A stretch of DNA of 64,000 bases from Stenotrophomonas rhizophila (GCF_003751305.1 NZ_RJKV01000001.1:973586-1037585), one strand, 5' to 3'; shown: positions 28,042 to 36,010, counted from the stretch's first letter. Notes: generated by a model not told the origin, from the sequence alone. Numbers and translations: made by a program.

Positions 28042-28452
28042 TCAGCGGATCGCGACCGTCAGGCTGTGCGGTGCCTTTTCGTTGCGACGCGCCTGGGCAC
28101 GCATCTGGTAGACCTGCACGACATAGGTGCCGGTGGTCGGCAAGGTGCCGCTCCAGCGTCGCTTCTCGTCGTTGCTGCCCAGTGCCTCACCCTGGCCGGG
28201 CGTCACGCCGGGGGCAAACACATTGAAGTTGGCGTTGGGACTGCCGTCGATCGTCACCGCCATGGTCTGGCCGGCCCGTGCGGCGATGGTGTACCGAACG
28301 GTGTCATAGCCGGACACCGTGCCGCGCAGGGTGGCGCTGCTGGCGCCCTTGGTGAAGTGCACGGGCGTGGTGGTGACCTTGTCCGCTGCGGTGGCCAGCA
28401 TCGGCGTCAGGGCGAGCAGGGTGGTCAGCAGCAGCGAGCGGAGCGGCGTCAT
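28042..28452 (-). CDS. PliG-like periplasmic inhibitor of g-type lysozyme
   Basis: The 136-residue exported protein (signal LLLTTLLALTPMLATAAD) matches the pattern of E. coli PliG/YcgK: VHFTKGASSATLRGTVSGYD, YTIAARAGQTMAVTIDG, FNVFAPG, LPTTGTYVVQVYQMRAQARR and a final SLTVAI. PliG proteins bind and block goose-type lysozymes of animal hosts or predators in the periplasm. The assignment is from remembered family motifs; a general beta-sandwich protein is the alternative. Confidence 0.7.
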   Translation of the reverse strand: MTPLRSLLLTTLLALTPMLATAADKVTTTPVHFTKGASSATLRGTVSGYDTVRYTIAARAGQTMAVTIDGSPNANFNVFAPGVTPGQGEALGSNDEKRRWSGTLPTTGTYVVQVYQMRAQARRNEKAPHSLTVAIR

Positions 28453-28723
28453 GGCATGTCCTTGGTGGCCCCCGACCGGGGCGTTTCGTCACGAGCATGA
28501 GCGCGATCCGATCAAGGAATTGTCGAGGATCTCCACTTCACTGCCGACGGGTGATGAACGCAATGTGCTCTATCGGTGCCGTTTCCCAGTGTGTTCTGAA
28601 TTGTTTACGCAGGTGCCCGGCGCGTGCATGCACAAGCGCCCATCACGCACACATGGGTAACGCCGGCAGGCCTAGCGTGGATTCACCGGCACCACTTCGA
28701 TGCCGAACACCGGAGATACGGCA

Positions 28724-28891
28724 ATGGCCAACACCCCGAACCCGCAGCAGGGTCAGAATGATCCGCAGCGCAACGCCCCGCAGCAGGGCCAGCAGGAGCA
28801 GCGCGATCGCGATGCCCAGAAGCAGCAGCAACAGCAGGACCAGGATCAGCAGGGCCAGCGCTCGGGCCAGCAGAGCGACCAGGAAGAATAA
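28724..28891 (+). CDS. Glutamine-rich 55-residue disordered microprotein
   Basis: About 40 percent of the residues are Gln, the rest mostly Asp, Arg, Asn, Pro and Glu, with a run of five Gln and repeats such as PQQGQ and QQDQ. No hydrophobic residue above chance and no domain is present. CGGAGA before ATG 28724 looks like a ribosome site, and a good intrinsic terminator follows 20 bases after the stop, so this looks like a real gene. Such composition is seen in hydrophilic stress or desiccation proteins; that is only a suggestion. Confidence 0.68.
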   Translation: MANTPNPQQGQNDPQRNAPQQGQQEQRDRDAQKQQQQQDQDQQGQRSGQQSDQEE

Positions 28892-28911
28892 AGCGGGTCC
28901 GCACGCACCGT

Positions 28912-28941
28912 GGCCCGGCCGGGTTGGCCGGGCCGTTTGTG
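28912..28941 (+). terminator. Intrinsic terminator after the Gln-rich gene
   Basis: GGCCCGGCC (28912-28920) pairs with GGCCGGGCC (28926-28934) around the loop GGGTT. The T run is interrupted (GTTTGTGTT). Confidence 0.7.
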
Positions 28942-29018
28942 TTGCCGTCAGCGAGAAAGCAACGCGTGTTACTGAACGTCTTCCAGCGCTCGCCCGGCTG
29001 ACCGGCTACCATGCCCGC

Positions 29019-29354
29019 ATGAGCATCCCCGTACCAGATAGCAGCGTGCCGCGCCTGCTGGGTTTTGACGTCCCGACATTGCAGACCATTGTCGATCACG
29101 GCGCGGATGAGGCCATTGTCGCCATGCTCGATGTTGTGCCCGATGCCCACTGGTTGAAGCTGTTCGACGAACGGGTGGCCGCGCTGAAGGGCGAACTCGG
29201 GCTGGCCGGTGTCGAACTCGACGGCACCTCGATTCTGTTCTTCGGCTCCATCTCGGACAGCCGCCGCCTGGCGACCGCCGTGTCGGCCCTGATCAATGCC
29301 ATCAACATGGAAGTGGCCGGCCACACCGATCCGTTCCAGCCGACGGCGCCCTAG
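29019..29354 (+). CDS. Hypothetical 111-residue protein
   Basis: The product starts MSIPVPDSSVPRLLGFDVP and contains IVDHGADEAIVAMLDVVPD, WLKLFDERVAALKGELGLAG and ILFFGSISDSRRLATAVSAL. It looks like a small soluble alpha/beta protein without signal or membrane segment. No family recognised. A -10-like TACCAT ends six bases before ATG 29019 and no ribosome site is seen, so the message may be leaderless. It converges with the next gene, the two stops lying four bases apart. Confidence 0.75.
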   Translation: MSIPVPDSSVPRLLGFDVPTLQTIVDHGADEAIVAMLDVVPDAHWLKLFDERVAALKGELGLAGVELDGTSILFFGSISDSRRLATAVSALINAINMEVAGHTDPFQPTAP

Positions 29355-29358
29355 CTCC

Positions 29359-29628
29359 TCACGAATCGATACGGCACGCGCGCAGCAGCGCACTGTCACT
29401 CAGGGCCGCATCTGCCGTGCGATACGGAGCCGGGCAGGTGCCGCGGATCTCGGTCACCCACATCACCATCATGCCGACGATGCGATGGGCCTCGGCAGGC
29501 CATTGCGCGATCAGTCGATCGTGGATCGCGTCATACGCCGCCCATCGCTCGGCGGCCGACACCCCGCCTGCCCAGCACTGCGCCAACTCGGCCTGCGCCA
29601 TTCGAAAAGCGTCTTTCTGTCCGTCCAT
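29359..29628 (-). CDS. Hypothetical 89-residue protein
   Basis: The product begins MDGQKDAFRMAQAELAQCWA and includes AAERWAAYDAIHDRLIAQWP and VMWVTEIRGTCPAPYRTADA. It is probably a small soluble helical protein. ATG 29628 has CGGGGGAACGCT upstream. A stable hairpin (29653-29676) lies in its upstream region, shared with the divergent efflux gene. Family not recognised. Confidence 0.7.
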   Translation of the reverse strand: MDGQKDAFRMAQAELAQCWAGGVSAAERWAAYDAIHDRLIAQWPAEAHRIVGMMVMWVTEIRGTCPAPYRTADAALSDSALLRACRIDS

Positions 29629-29791
29629 AGCGTTCCCCCGACACAATCCATACCGGGCAGGCGCCTGCCTGCCCGGGTGAGCCCCCTGCAATGAGGTAAA
29701 CGCAGTTGGGGCGGCGCAGCGGCCAGCGCGCAGCGCGCAGAAGGTGCGTCGCCACAGGCTGAACGCGTCGGCGGTACACGGGTCAAACATA

Positions 29792-29805
29792 ACAGGACGT
29801 CCTGT
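29792..29805. promoter_or_regulatory. Palindromic operator, probably for the TetR regulator
   Basis: ACAGGACGTCCTGT is a perfect 14-bp palindrome 34 bases before the MFS gene start. A -10-like TATAGT (29805-29810) overlaps its right edge. This is the expected place and form of a TetR-family operator. The regulator gene is the second gene of the operon. Confidence 0.65.
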
Positions 29806-29839
29806 ATAGTTACGATCCCGTTGACCCTCCTGACGCCCC

Positions 29840-31345
29840 ATGACCCCGACCAAGACCCAGCGCTGGAGCCTGTTGCTCACCGTAGCCGCCGGCCTGTTGC
29901 TGATCACCCTCGACAACTCCGTGCTGTACACCGCCTTGCCCACGCTGACCAAGGAACTGGGCGCGACCCCGCTGCAGGGCCTGTGGATCATCAACGCTTA
30001 TCCCCTGGTGATGGCTGGCCTGCTGCTGGGTGCCGGTACGCTGGGCGATCGCCTGGGGCACCGCCGCATGTTCCTGATCGGCCTGGCGATCTTCGGCATC
30101 GCCTCGCTGCTGGCCGCGTTCGCGCCGGATGCCAATCTGCTGATCGCTGCTCGCGCGCTGTTGGCCGTGGGTGCAGCGGCGATGATGCCGGCCACGCTGG
30201 CGCTGATCAGCCTGACCTTCGAGGACGAACGCGAGCGCAACCTGGCCATCGCGGTGTGGGGCTGTATCTCCATCATCGGCAGCGCCATCGGCCCGATCGT
30301 CGGCGGCGTGCTGCTGGCGCACTTCTGGTGGGGCGCGGTGTTCCTGATCAATGTGCCGATCGTGCTGCTGGCCATGGTCGGGGCGGTGCTGTTCGCGCCG
30401 CACGGCACGCCCGATGCAGGCAAGCCGTGGGATCTGATCTCCTCGCTGCTCAGCCTGGTCGCCTTGTCCGGGCTGGTGGTGGCGATCAAGGAGGTCGCGC
30501 ATGCGCCGCCGAACGGGGTGCTGGCAGCCGGCGCGGCGCTGATCTTCGTTGTCGGTCTGGTACTGTTCCTGCGTCGCCAGCGCCGCCTGCCGTATCCGAT
30601 GCTCGACGTGGCCATCTTCCGCAATGCGCCGTTCCTGGCCGGCGTGCTCTCGGCGGCGTTCGCGATGTTCGCCATCGCCGGCCTGCAACTGCTGACCACC
30701 CAGCGCTTCCAGCTGGTCGCCGACTACACCCCCTTGCAGGCGGGCCTGCTGGTGTCCGTGGTGGCGATCGGGTGCCTGCCCAGCGCCATTTTCGGCGGCA
30801 TGTTCCTGCACCGCGTCGGGCTGTTGCCGTTGATCACCGGCGGGCTGGGCGTGGGCACCGCCGGTGTGGTGCTGGTCGCGGCCACCTTTGGCGGCCACCT
30901 TGGCTGGACCCTCGCCGGGCTGCTGCTGACCGGGCTGGGCATGGGCGCCACCATCTCCGTGGCTTCCACCGCGATCATCGGCAACGTTCCCCCGCACCGC
31001 GCCGGCATGGCGTCGTCGGTGGAGGAGGTGTCCTATGAGTTCGGGAGCCTGTTCGCGGTGTCCCTGCTGGGCAGCCTGATCGCCGCGCTGTACTCGGCCA
31101 CCGTGACGCTGCCGGACGGCGTGGACGCCGGTGCGGGCCAGAGCATCCAGCAGGCGCTTGCACTGGCCGCACAACCTGGCGGCGACGCCGGGTGGCTGTC
31201 AGCGGCCAGCACCGCGTACGACGCCAGCTACGTTTGGGTACTGTATGTGATTGCCGGGGTGCTGCTGGTCGGCACCGTCACCACCGGCGTACTGCTGCGC
31301 CGCCATGGCCCCGGCACGGCCACCACCGTCTCCCACGCCCACTGA
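29840..31345 (+). CDS. 14-helix MFS drug exporter (DHA2, SmvA/QacA-like)
   Basis: The 501-residue protein has the DHA2 pattern: LDNSVLYTALPTL in helix 1, GTLGDRLGHRRMFLIG (motif A), ARALLAVGAAAMMPATLALI and WWGAVFLINVPI. It closes with a 14-helix layout. Relatives export quaternary ammonium compounds, dyes and other cations by proton antiport. It is followed four bases later by a tetR gene, and a palindrome lies in its promoter, so repression by that regulator is likely. Confidence 0.93.
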   Translation: MTPTKTQRWSLLLTVAAGLLLITLDNSVLYTALPTLTKELGATPLQGLWIINAYPLVMAGLLLGAGTLGDRLGHRRMFLIGLAIFGIASLLAAFAPDANLLIAARALLAVGAAAMMPATLALISLTFEDERERNLAIAVWGCISIIGSAIGPIVGGVLLAHFWWGAVFLINVPIVLLAMVGAVLFAPHGTPDAGKPWDLISSLLSLVALSGLVVAIKEVAHAPPNGVLAAGAALIFVVGLVLFLRRQRRLPYPMLDVAIFRNAPFLAGVLSAAFAMFAIAGLQLLTTQRFQLVADYTPLQAGLLVSVVAIGCLPSAIFGGMFLHRVGLLPLITGGLGVGTAGVVLVAATFGGHLGWTLAGLLLTGLGMGATISVASTAIIGNVPPHRAGMASSVEEVSYEFGSLFAVSLLGSLIAALYSATVTLPDGVDAGAGQSIQQALALAAQPGGDAGWLSAASTAYDASYVWVLYVIAGVLLVGTVTTGVLLRRHGPGTATTVSHAH

Positions 31346-31349
31346 GCCC

Positions 31350-31901
31350 ATGCGCCCGAGCAACCGAACCAACATCCTGGATGCCGCCGTCCGCGTGATC
31401 GAACGCGACGGCATCACCGCGCTCACTTTCGAAGCGGTCGCCACCGAATCCGGCATCGCCCGGGGCGGGTTGCTGTACCACTTCCCCTCGCGCGATGCGC
31501 TGCTGCAGGGCATCCACCAGCACCTGGCCGGCGTGTGGGAGGCGAGCATGATCGATGCGGCCGGCAAGCCGGGCGAGGCCGCGGCTGCGACTGAACGCTA
31601 CCAGGCCTACGCACTCACCTGTGCCCAGACCGCGAGCCGGGCCGAGCTGCAGCTGATGTTCGATGCAGCCGCCACCGACGAGAACATGCAGCCCTGGACC
31701 ACGGTGGTGGAGCGTTGGTCGCCGCCCACGCCGCAGGACCTGAGCGACCCGGCCGCGCTGGACCTGTTCATCGCTAAGCTCGCCGCCGACGGCATGTGGG
31801 TGTTCGAAGCGCTATCGCGCTCGCGGCTGGCGCCGGAGGTGCGGCAGGCCATCGCCGACCGGCTGGCGCGGATGATTGCCGCCGCCTCAAAGACAGCGTG
31901 A
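31350..31901 (+). CDS. TetR-family regulator of the MFS exporter
   Basis: The 183-residue protein has the TetR N-terminal DNA-binding domain (NILDAAVRVIERDGITALTF, VATESGIARGGLLYHFPSRD). An all-helical ligand domain follows (AELQLMFDAAATDENMQPW, LFIAKLAADGMWVFEAL). It lies four bases after the exporter stop and is probably co-transcribed. ATG 31350 is the first start after the exporter stop in a sensible position. Confidence 0.93.
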   Translation: MRPSNRTNILDAAVRVIERDGITALTFEAVATESGIARGGLLYHFPSRDALLQGIHQHLAGVWEASMIDAAGKPGEAAAATERYQAYALTCAQTASRAELQLMFDAAATDENMQPWTTVVERWSPPTPQDLSDPAALDLFIAKLAADGMWVFEALSRSRLAPEVRQAIADRLARMIAAASKTA

Positions 31902-31956
31902 TGCCCGCCATGCGGGTACCCTTGGCGGTTCACTTCTTGAACGACGGGAACGCCTG

Positions 31957-32268
31957 ATGGATTACCAGCTTGTGATCAAGTTCTGGCGAAAGTCGCTGGA
32001 CGACGAGGCCTTTCTGGCCACGCTGGAGGCCGAGCTGACCACCGCGCTCGGCAAGGCTGCCACGCTGGACGGCTACGACGTCAGCGCGAAAGAGATCAAC
32101 CTTTTCATGTTCACGGCGGATCCGCGCCCGACGTTCCGGAAGACCAAGGACGTGCTGGAAGCGATGGGCGTGCTGCACAGTGTGTCGGCGGCGTACCGGC
32201 TGGTGGGTGGTGCGCAGTTCACTTCGGTGTGGCCGCTGCGGATGGCGCGGAAATTCACGTTGCCGTGA
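31957..32268 (+). CDS. Hypothetical 103-residue protein
   Basis: The product starts MDYQLVIKFWRKSLDDEAFL and continues with a ferredoxin-fold-like pattern (LEAELTTALGKAATLDGYDV, EINLFMFTADPRPTF, VLEAMGVLHSVSAAYRLVG). No signal or membrane segment is present. The family is not recognised with certainty. A GACGGGAA ribosome-site-like stretch precedes ATG 31957. It is a free-standing gene between tetR and ssrA. Confidence 0.75.
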   Translation: MDYQLVIKFWRKSLDDEAFLATLEAELTTALGKAATLDGYDVSAKEINLFMFTADPRPTFRKTKDVLEAMGVLHSVSAAYRLVGGAQFTSVWPLRMARKFTLP

Positions 32269-32306
32269 TGGGCTGAGCGGCTGTCTTGCTGGCGGAAGAC
32301 GGGCAC

Positions 32307-32349
32307 AAAAAAGGCCGGGACCTTCGATTTCTCTAGGGTTCCAGCCTTT
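32307..32349 (-). terminator. Intrinsic terminator of ssrA
   Basis: On the minus strand AAGGCTGGAACC pairs with GGTCCCGGCCTT (one mismatch, one G-U), followed by TTTTTT. It lies 24 bases beyond the tmRNA CCA end. Confidence 0.8.
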
Positions 32350-32372
32350 GATGCACCGTCGAAACGGCTATA

Positions 32373-32775
32373 TGGTGGAGGTGGGCGGAATTGAACCGCC
32401 GTCCGAAGGCACTCCATCCCCGGTACTACATGCTTAGCTCACCGTTGAATCTCATCCTGTGGCAGCACGGTGTGCAAAGCGCACCCCAGGACCAGCCTGC
32501 TTTAGTTAAGTCGTGACTGACAGGCAGCCATCACAACCGGTTCCGTGATAATGACCCTACATCTACGAGCACGGGCACAAGTAGGTTCGGGGGTTCGCCT
32601 AAGGCGGCTGTAGAACTAAACGCTAAAGCTGTTTTTAGGCAGCGATTGCGAAGTCGTTCGAACCGTAGTTGTCGTCGTTGGCAACTAAAAGTTTGCTGCT
32701 GGATTAACGAGGAAAGCTGCCCCCTCGGCATGCACCAAGTAACTTCACAACCCCCGTCGAAACCAATGCACCCCC
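32373..32775 (-). ncRNA. ssrA: Transfer-messenger RNA (tmRNA)
   Basis: tmRNA rescues stalled ribosomes and tags the unfinished protein for degradation, working with SmpB. The 5' end GGGGGUG pairs with CACCUCC before the discriminator A and encoded CCA at the 3' end, giving a seven-pair acceptor with one G-U. The T-arm segment GGTTCAATTCC is present near the 3' end. The 5' region reads GGTTTCGACGGGGGTTGTGA, as in other tmRNAs. Total length is 403 nt. smpB lies only about 1.1 kb away on the same strand. Confidence 0.95.
32636..32683 (-). other. tmRNA tag-peptide reading frame
   Basis: The resume codon GCC begins ANDDNYGSNDFAIAA, followed by TAA. The C-terminal AIAA is the protease-recognition end. 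As I remember it, the Xanthomonas tag is ANDDNYGSDFAIAA; this one has one extra Asn before the DFAIAA part. Confidence 0.92.
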
Positions 32776-32882
32776 GGTTTCTTCAAGAACCGCACTTCAT
32801 CCGGAGAACAGCACCGGAGCTCTACTTGACGGACTGGATGCTACTCCAATCCAGCTGAACAGTCACCTTGCCCGCCAAGGAC

Positions 32883-33236
32883 TTACTTCTGCAGCTGGCG
32901 GCGGCTGTCGGCCTTGTGGCGGGCCTTTTCCTTCTTCAGGCGGTTGTGCTCGTTGCGCACGGTCATGGCCTGCTTCTTGGCCTGCGGCTCAACCCGGGCC
33001 ATCAGCGATTCCACCTGGGCCACCAGGCGGCGGTGCTCCAGACTGTCGTAGCTCTGGGTTTCCGAGGCAACACGCTTGGCATTGCGGATCAGGTAGGTCA
33101 GCACCTTGAGCAGCGCGGCCGGGTCCATGGCGCGGGCGAGTTCGTCAAAGATGAACTCCAGCGCCGCCACGTCGGCGCGCAGGGTGGTCAATTCGTCCGC
33201 CGCCTGTGCGGGTGCCGGGGTAGTTTCAAGAGTCAC
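32883..33236 (-). CDS. Hypothetical helical protein, 117 residues
   Basis: The product is hydrophilic and mostly helical, with an N-terminal Pro/Ala stretch, a central helix pair (LRADVAALEFIFDELARAMD, LLKVLTYLIRNAKRVASE) and a basic tail (NRLKKEKARHKADSRRQLQK). No domain recognised. It sits between ssrA and the acetyltransferase on the minus strand. Confidence 0.75.
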   Translation of the reverse strand: MTLETTPAPAQAADELTTLRADVAALEFIFDELARAMDPAALLKVLTYLIRNAKRVASETQSYDSLEHRRLVAQVESLMARVEPQAKKQAMTVRNEHNRLKKEKARHKADSRRQLQK

Positions 33237-33407
33237 GCGCGGATCCTTTCCGTATCAATGCGGGGATTCTGACAGCTGTGCGGGGTTGGCGGGGAAAGAT
33301 CGTTTCCGTGCGGGGGGCGCGGGGGGGGCAGGCGAGGCGGACGTCCGGCCGGTAAGGCCGCCTGCCGATGGTGCCGGGGCGCAGCACTGGCGGCTGTCAG
33401 GCAGGGG

Positions 33408-33836
33408 CTACAGCCGCTTGCGCAGATACATGCGCTGATGACCAGGCGGAAAATCCTGCAGCCGGCCGAACACTTCATAGTCCTGCTTGAGATAGAAGCC
33501 CTCGGCCTGCCAGGAGAAGGTATCCAGCGTCACGGCGTGCGCGCCGAGCGCGCGGGCCTGCTGCTCGGCCTCGGCCAGCAGGGCCCGGCCCAGTCCTTCG
33601 CCACGGCGGGTATCGTCGACCCAGAGCGCATGCACCATCAGCCAGCCGCCACAGACATCGGCGGCGATCCCGGCCACGACCTGGCCGGCGTCATCGTGGA
33701 TCACCCGGTTGACCGGGTGATCGTCCAGCGCATCACCACAGGCGGCCTGGTTGAAGGCCAACAGGCCGGCGAACACCGCGCGGGTGCCCTCGGCGCTGGC
33801 GGGCTGGATAACCGGGGCGGGCGACGCCGGCGCCAT
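33408..33836 (-). CDS. GNAT-family N-acetyltransferase
   Basis: The 142-residue protein has the acetyl-CoA motif of GNAT enzymes (WVDDTRRGEGLGRALLAEAE) and the following strand-helix (AVTLDTFSWQAEGFYLKQDYEVFG). The acceptor substrate is unknown. Its ATG overlaps the smpB stop by one base (TGATG), so it is likely co-translated with smpB. Confidence 0.9.
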   Translation of the reverse strand: MAPASPAPVIQPASAEGTRAVFAGLLAFNQAACGDALDDHPVNRVIHDDAGQVVAGIAADVCGGWLMVHALWVDDTRRGEGLGRALLAEAEQQARALGAHAVTLDTFSWQAEGFYLKQDYEVFGRLQDFPPGHQRMYLRKRL

Positions 33837-34339
33837 CAGGCGTCGCGGTTGTGCCGGCGCATGGTGCGCGACTTCTCGCGCGCCCAGTCGCGGTCCTTCT
33901 CGGCATCGCGCTTGTCGTGGGTCTGCTTGCCCTTGGCCAGCGCGATCTCGAGCTTGATGTTGTTCTTGCTCCAGTACATCGCGGTCGGCACGATCGTGTA
34001 GCCATCGCGCTGCACCTTGCCGATCAGCTTGTCGATCTCGCTGCGATGCAGAAGCAGCTTCCGCTCGCGACGGTCGTTGGCCACCATGTGGGAGGAGGCC
34101 TGGATCAACGGGGTGATCTGCGCGCCGATCAGGAAGATCTCGCCATCGCGCACGTAGGCGTAGGCATCGATGATGTTGCCGCGCCCGGCACGGATCGACT
34201 TGACCTCCCAGCCCTGCAGGGCCAGGCCGGCTTCGAAGCGATCCTCGATGTGGTACTCGTGACGGGCACGCTTGTTGAGCGCGATGGTTTTGTTGGCCGT
34301 CGCGCCCTTTGCTTTATCCTTGCCGCTGTTCTTGCTCAT
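33836..34339 (-). CDS. smpB: SsrA-binding protein SmpB
   Basis: SmpB binds tmRNA and delivers it to stalled ribosomes. The 167-residue protein has the family signature [49 protein letters not shown] and the tail [20 protein letters not shown], which forms the C-terminal helix in the mRNA channel. Start 34339 follows AGGGAA. It is divergent from ratA, a common arrangement, and close to ssrA. Confidence 0.97.
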   Translation of the reverse strand: MSKNSGKDKAKGATANKTIALNKRARHEYHIEDRFEAGLALQGWEVKSIRAGRGNIIDAYAYVRDGEIFLIGAQITPLIQASSHMVANDRRERKLLLHRSEIDKLIGKVQRDGYTIVPTAMYWSKNNIKLEIALAKGKQTHDKRDAEKDRDWAREKSRTMRRHNRDA

Positions 34340-34396
34340 TTCCCTATTGTCTCCGATTCGGGCACGCCCGGTCGATTCATCCGACATCTGTATCGC

Positions 34397-34825
34397 ATGC
34401 CAACTATCCGACGTAGTGCCCTGGTCGAACATTCGGCTGCCCGTATGTTCGACCTGGTCAATGATATTGACGCCTATCCGCGCCGCTTCCGCTGGTGTTC
34501 GGCCTCGCAGATCCTGGAGTCCGGCCCGGACCGACTGGTCGCGCGCCTGGACCTGGGCTTTGGGTCGTTCTCGACCTGGTTCATGACCGAGAACACGCTG
34601 CAGCGCCCGCACAGCATTGATATGCAGCTCAAGGACGGGCCGTTCAAGCGCCTGCACGGGCGCTGGGAGTTCCACGCGCTGGCCGAGGACGCCTGCAAGG
34701 TCACGCTGACGCTGGAGTTCGAACCGACCTCACGCCTGCTGGGTCCGGCTTTGGCGCTGGGTTTCCAGGGGCTGGCCGACCGCATGGTGAATGATTTCGT
34801 CCGCGTCGCCGACGCTCAGGACTGA
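34397..34825 (+). CDS. ratA: RatA-type START-domain protein (Coq10-like)
   Basis: The 142-residue protein starts [20 protein letters not shown] and continues with [20 protein letters not shown], matching the polyketide-cyclase/START family that holds RatA and Coq10. In E. coli RatA was described as a ribosome-association toxin, while the mitochondrial relative binds ubiquinone. Which role applies is open. It is divergent from smpB and followed by ratB. Confidence 0.93.
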   Translation: MPTIRRSALVEHSAARMFDLVNDIDAYPRRFRWCSASQILESGPDRLVARLDLGFGSFSTWFMTENTLQRPHSIDMQLKDGPFKRLHGRWEFHALAEDACKVTLTLEFEPTSRLLGPALALGFQGLADRMVNDFVRVADAQD

Positions 34826-34828
34826 GTC

Positions 34829-35089
34829 GTGATCACGGTCGAGGTGGTGCTGGCCTGGCCCGATCGGGCCGATACCCGGCGTTTGACCTTGCCTGAGGGG
34901 GCCACGGTCGCCGATGCCATTGAAGCGGCGGCCATTGACGGCAGCGCGCAATGCCCGGCCGTGGCCGTGCATGGCCTGCTGGCCAGGCCGGATCAGATGT
35001 TGCGCGAGGGCGACCGGGTCGAGCTGCTGCGTCCGCTGCTGGCCGACCCGAAAGACAACCGCCGCCGGCGCGCACGCGCCGGCAGCTGA
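34829..35089 (+). CDS. RnfH/RatB-family ubiquitin-like protein
   Basis: The 86-residue protein has the beta-grasp pattern of the RnfH family: ITVEVVLAWPDRADTRRLTL, EGATVADAIEAAAI, DRVELLRPLLADPKDNRRRRA. GTG 34829 lies three bases after the ratA stop. The ratA-ratB pair next to smpB is conserved in gammaproteobacteria. Biochemical role unknown. Confidence 0.9.
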   Translation: MITVEVVLAWPDRADTRRLTLPEGATVADAIEAAAIDGSAQCPAVAVHGLLARPDQMLREGDRVELLRPLLADPKDNRRRRARAGS

Positions 35090-35105
35090 GTGAAGAAGGC
35101 GGGCC

Positions 35106-35498
35106 TCAGCGGCCACGCTTCTTCTTGTCCTTGGGCAGGTTGCGGCCGAACTGGCGCAGCGTGCTGCGGGCCAGCTCGGCGTCGTCGCTGGCGAAGTACT
35201 CGCCGTCCCAACGGGTGACTGCGTCGTTTTCGAAGTAGACGGTGAAGTTCTTCACTTCCGTCTTGCCCACGCGGTTGACGCGCTGGCTGGCGGTGTAGTC
35301 CCAGCGCTGGGCGTGGAACGGGTCCGCGATGGAGGGCGTACCAAGCAGGGCACCAACCTGCTGCTTGCTCTGGCCCACCTGCAGCTGACCGACGGCCTGC
35401 TCCCGGATCAGGTTGCCCTGATAGATGGGTTGCTTGTAAATGATGCCGCAGCCCGTGGTGGACAGGGCAACGGCGGCGACCAGCAGGAGATTGCGCAT
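35106..35498 (-). CDS. bamE: Outer-membrane assembly lipoprotein BamE
   Basis: BamE is a lipoprotein of the Bam complex that inserts beta-barrel proteins. The 130-residue precursor has a lipobox (ALSTTGC) and the OmlA/SmpA domain: YKQPIYQGNLIREQAVGQL, VGQSKQQVGALLGTPSIADP and RWDYTASQRVNRVGKTEVKN. The start 35498 gives a normal signal peptide; longer in-frame starts do not. It is divergent from fur, as in other xanthomonads. Confidence 0.95.
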   Translation of the reverse strand: MRNLLLVAAVALSTTGCGIIYKQPIYQGNLIREQAVGQLQVGQSKQQVGALLGTPSIADPFHAQRWDYTASQRVNRVGKTEVKNFTVYFENDAVTRWDGEYFASDDAELARSTLRQFGRNLPKDKKKRGR

Positions 35499-35602
35499 CG
35501 GGGAATGGCGTTTGGGGAAATCGAGTCGATGATACACTCCTGACGTGTCGCCGCGACCCAATCCGAGGCAGCTGGCGCTAAATCGCCAATGAACGGAGAA
35601 GT

Positions 35603-36010
35603 ATGGAAACCCACGACCTGCGCAAAGTCGGCCTCAAGGTGACCCATCCGCGTATGCGGATCCTGGCGCTGCTCGAGCAGCGCAATGCCAGCCACCACAT
35701 GACCGCCGAAGACATCTACCGCCAGCTCCTGGAGCACGGCGACGAGATCGGCCTGGCCACGGTGTACCGGGTGCTGACCCAGTTCGAGGCCGCCGGCCTG
35801 GTGCTGAAGCACAACTTCGAAGGCGGTCAGGCCGTCTACGAGCTGGACCGCGGCGGTCACCACGACCACATGGTCGATGTGGACAGCGGCAAGATCATCG
35901 AGTTCGAAAGCCACGAGATCGAGGAGCTGCAGCGCAAGATCGCGGCCGACCACGGCTACGAGCTGGAAGAGCACTCGCTGGTGCTGTACGTCCGCAAGAA
36001 GCGTCGGTAA
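35603..36010 (+). CDS. fur: Ferric uptake regulator Fur, cysteine-free
   Basis: Fur represses iron-uptake genes when bound to Fe2+. The 135-residue protein has the winged helix (GLKVTHPRMRILALLEQRN, EIGLATVYRVLTQFEAAGLV) and metal-binding HHDHM and EFESHEIEELQ segments. The CxxC pair that binds structural zinc in E. coli Fur is replaced (VDVDSG), and the whole protein contains no Cys. ATG 35603 follows CGGAG. A strong terminator follows. Confidence 0.96.
   Translation: METHDLRKVGLKVTHPRMRILALLEQRNASHHMTAEDIYRQLLEHGDEIGLATVYRVLTQFEAAGLVLKHNFEGGQAVYELDRGGHHDHMVDVDSGKIIEFESHEIEELQRKIAADHGYELEEHSLVLYVRKKRR

Noticed and set aside
29653-29676. A 10-bp hairpin CCGGGCAGGC/GCCTGCCCGG as a terminator or riboswitch
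   Set aside because: It lies upstream of two divergent starts, has no T run and no recognisable aptamer; recorded only as a hairpin.
31876-31956. An N-terminal extension of the 103-residue hypothetical protein
   Set aside because: It overlaps the tetR 3' end and has no ribosome site; ATG 31957 is better placed.
33237-33407. A small gene in the gap before the acetyltransferase
   Set aside because: Only GC-rich frames without start signals; nothing supportable apart from short G runs.
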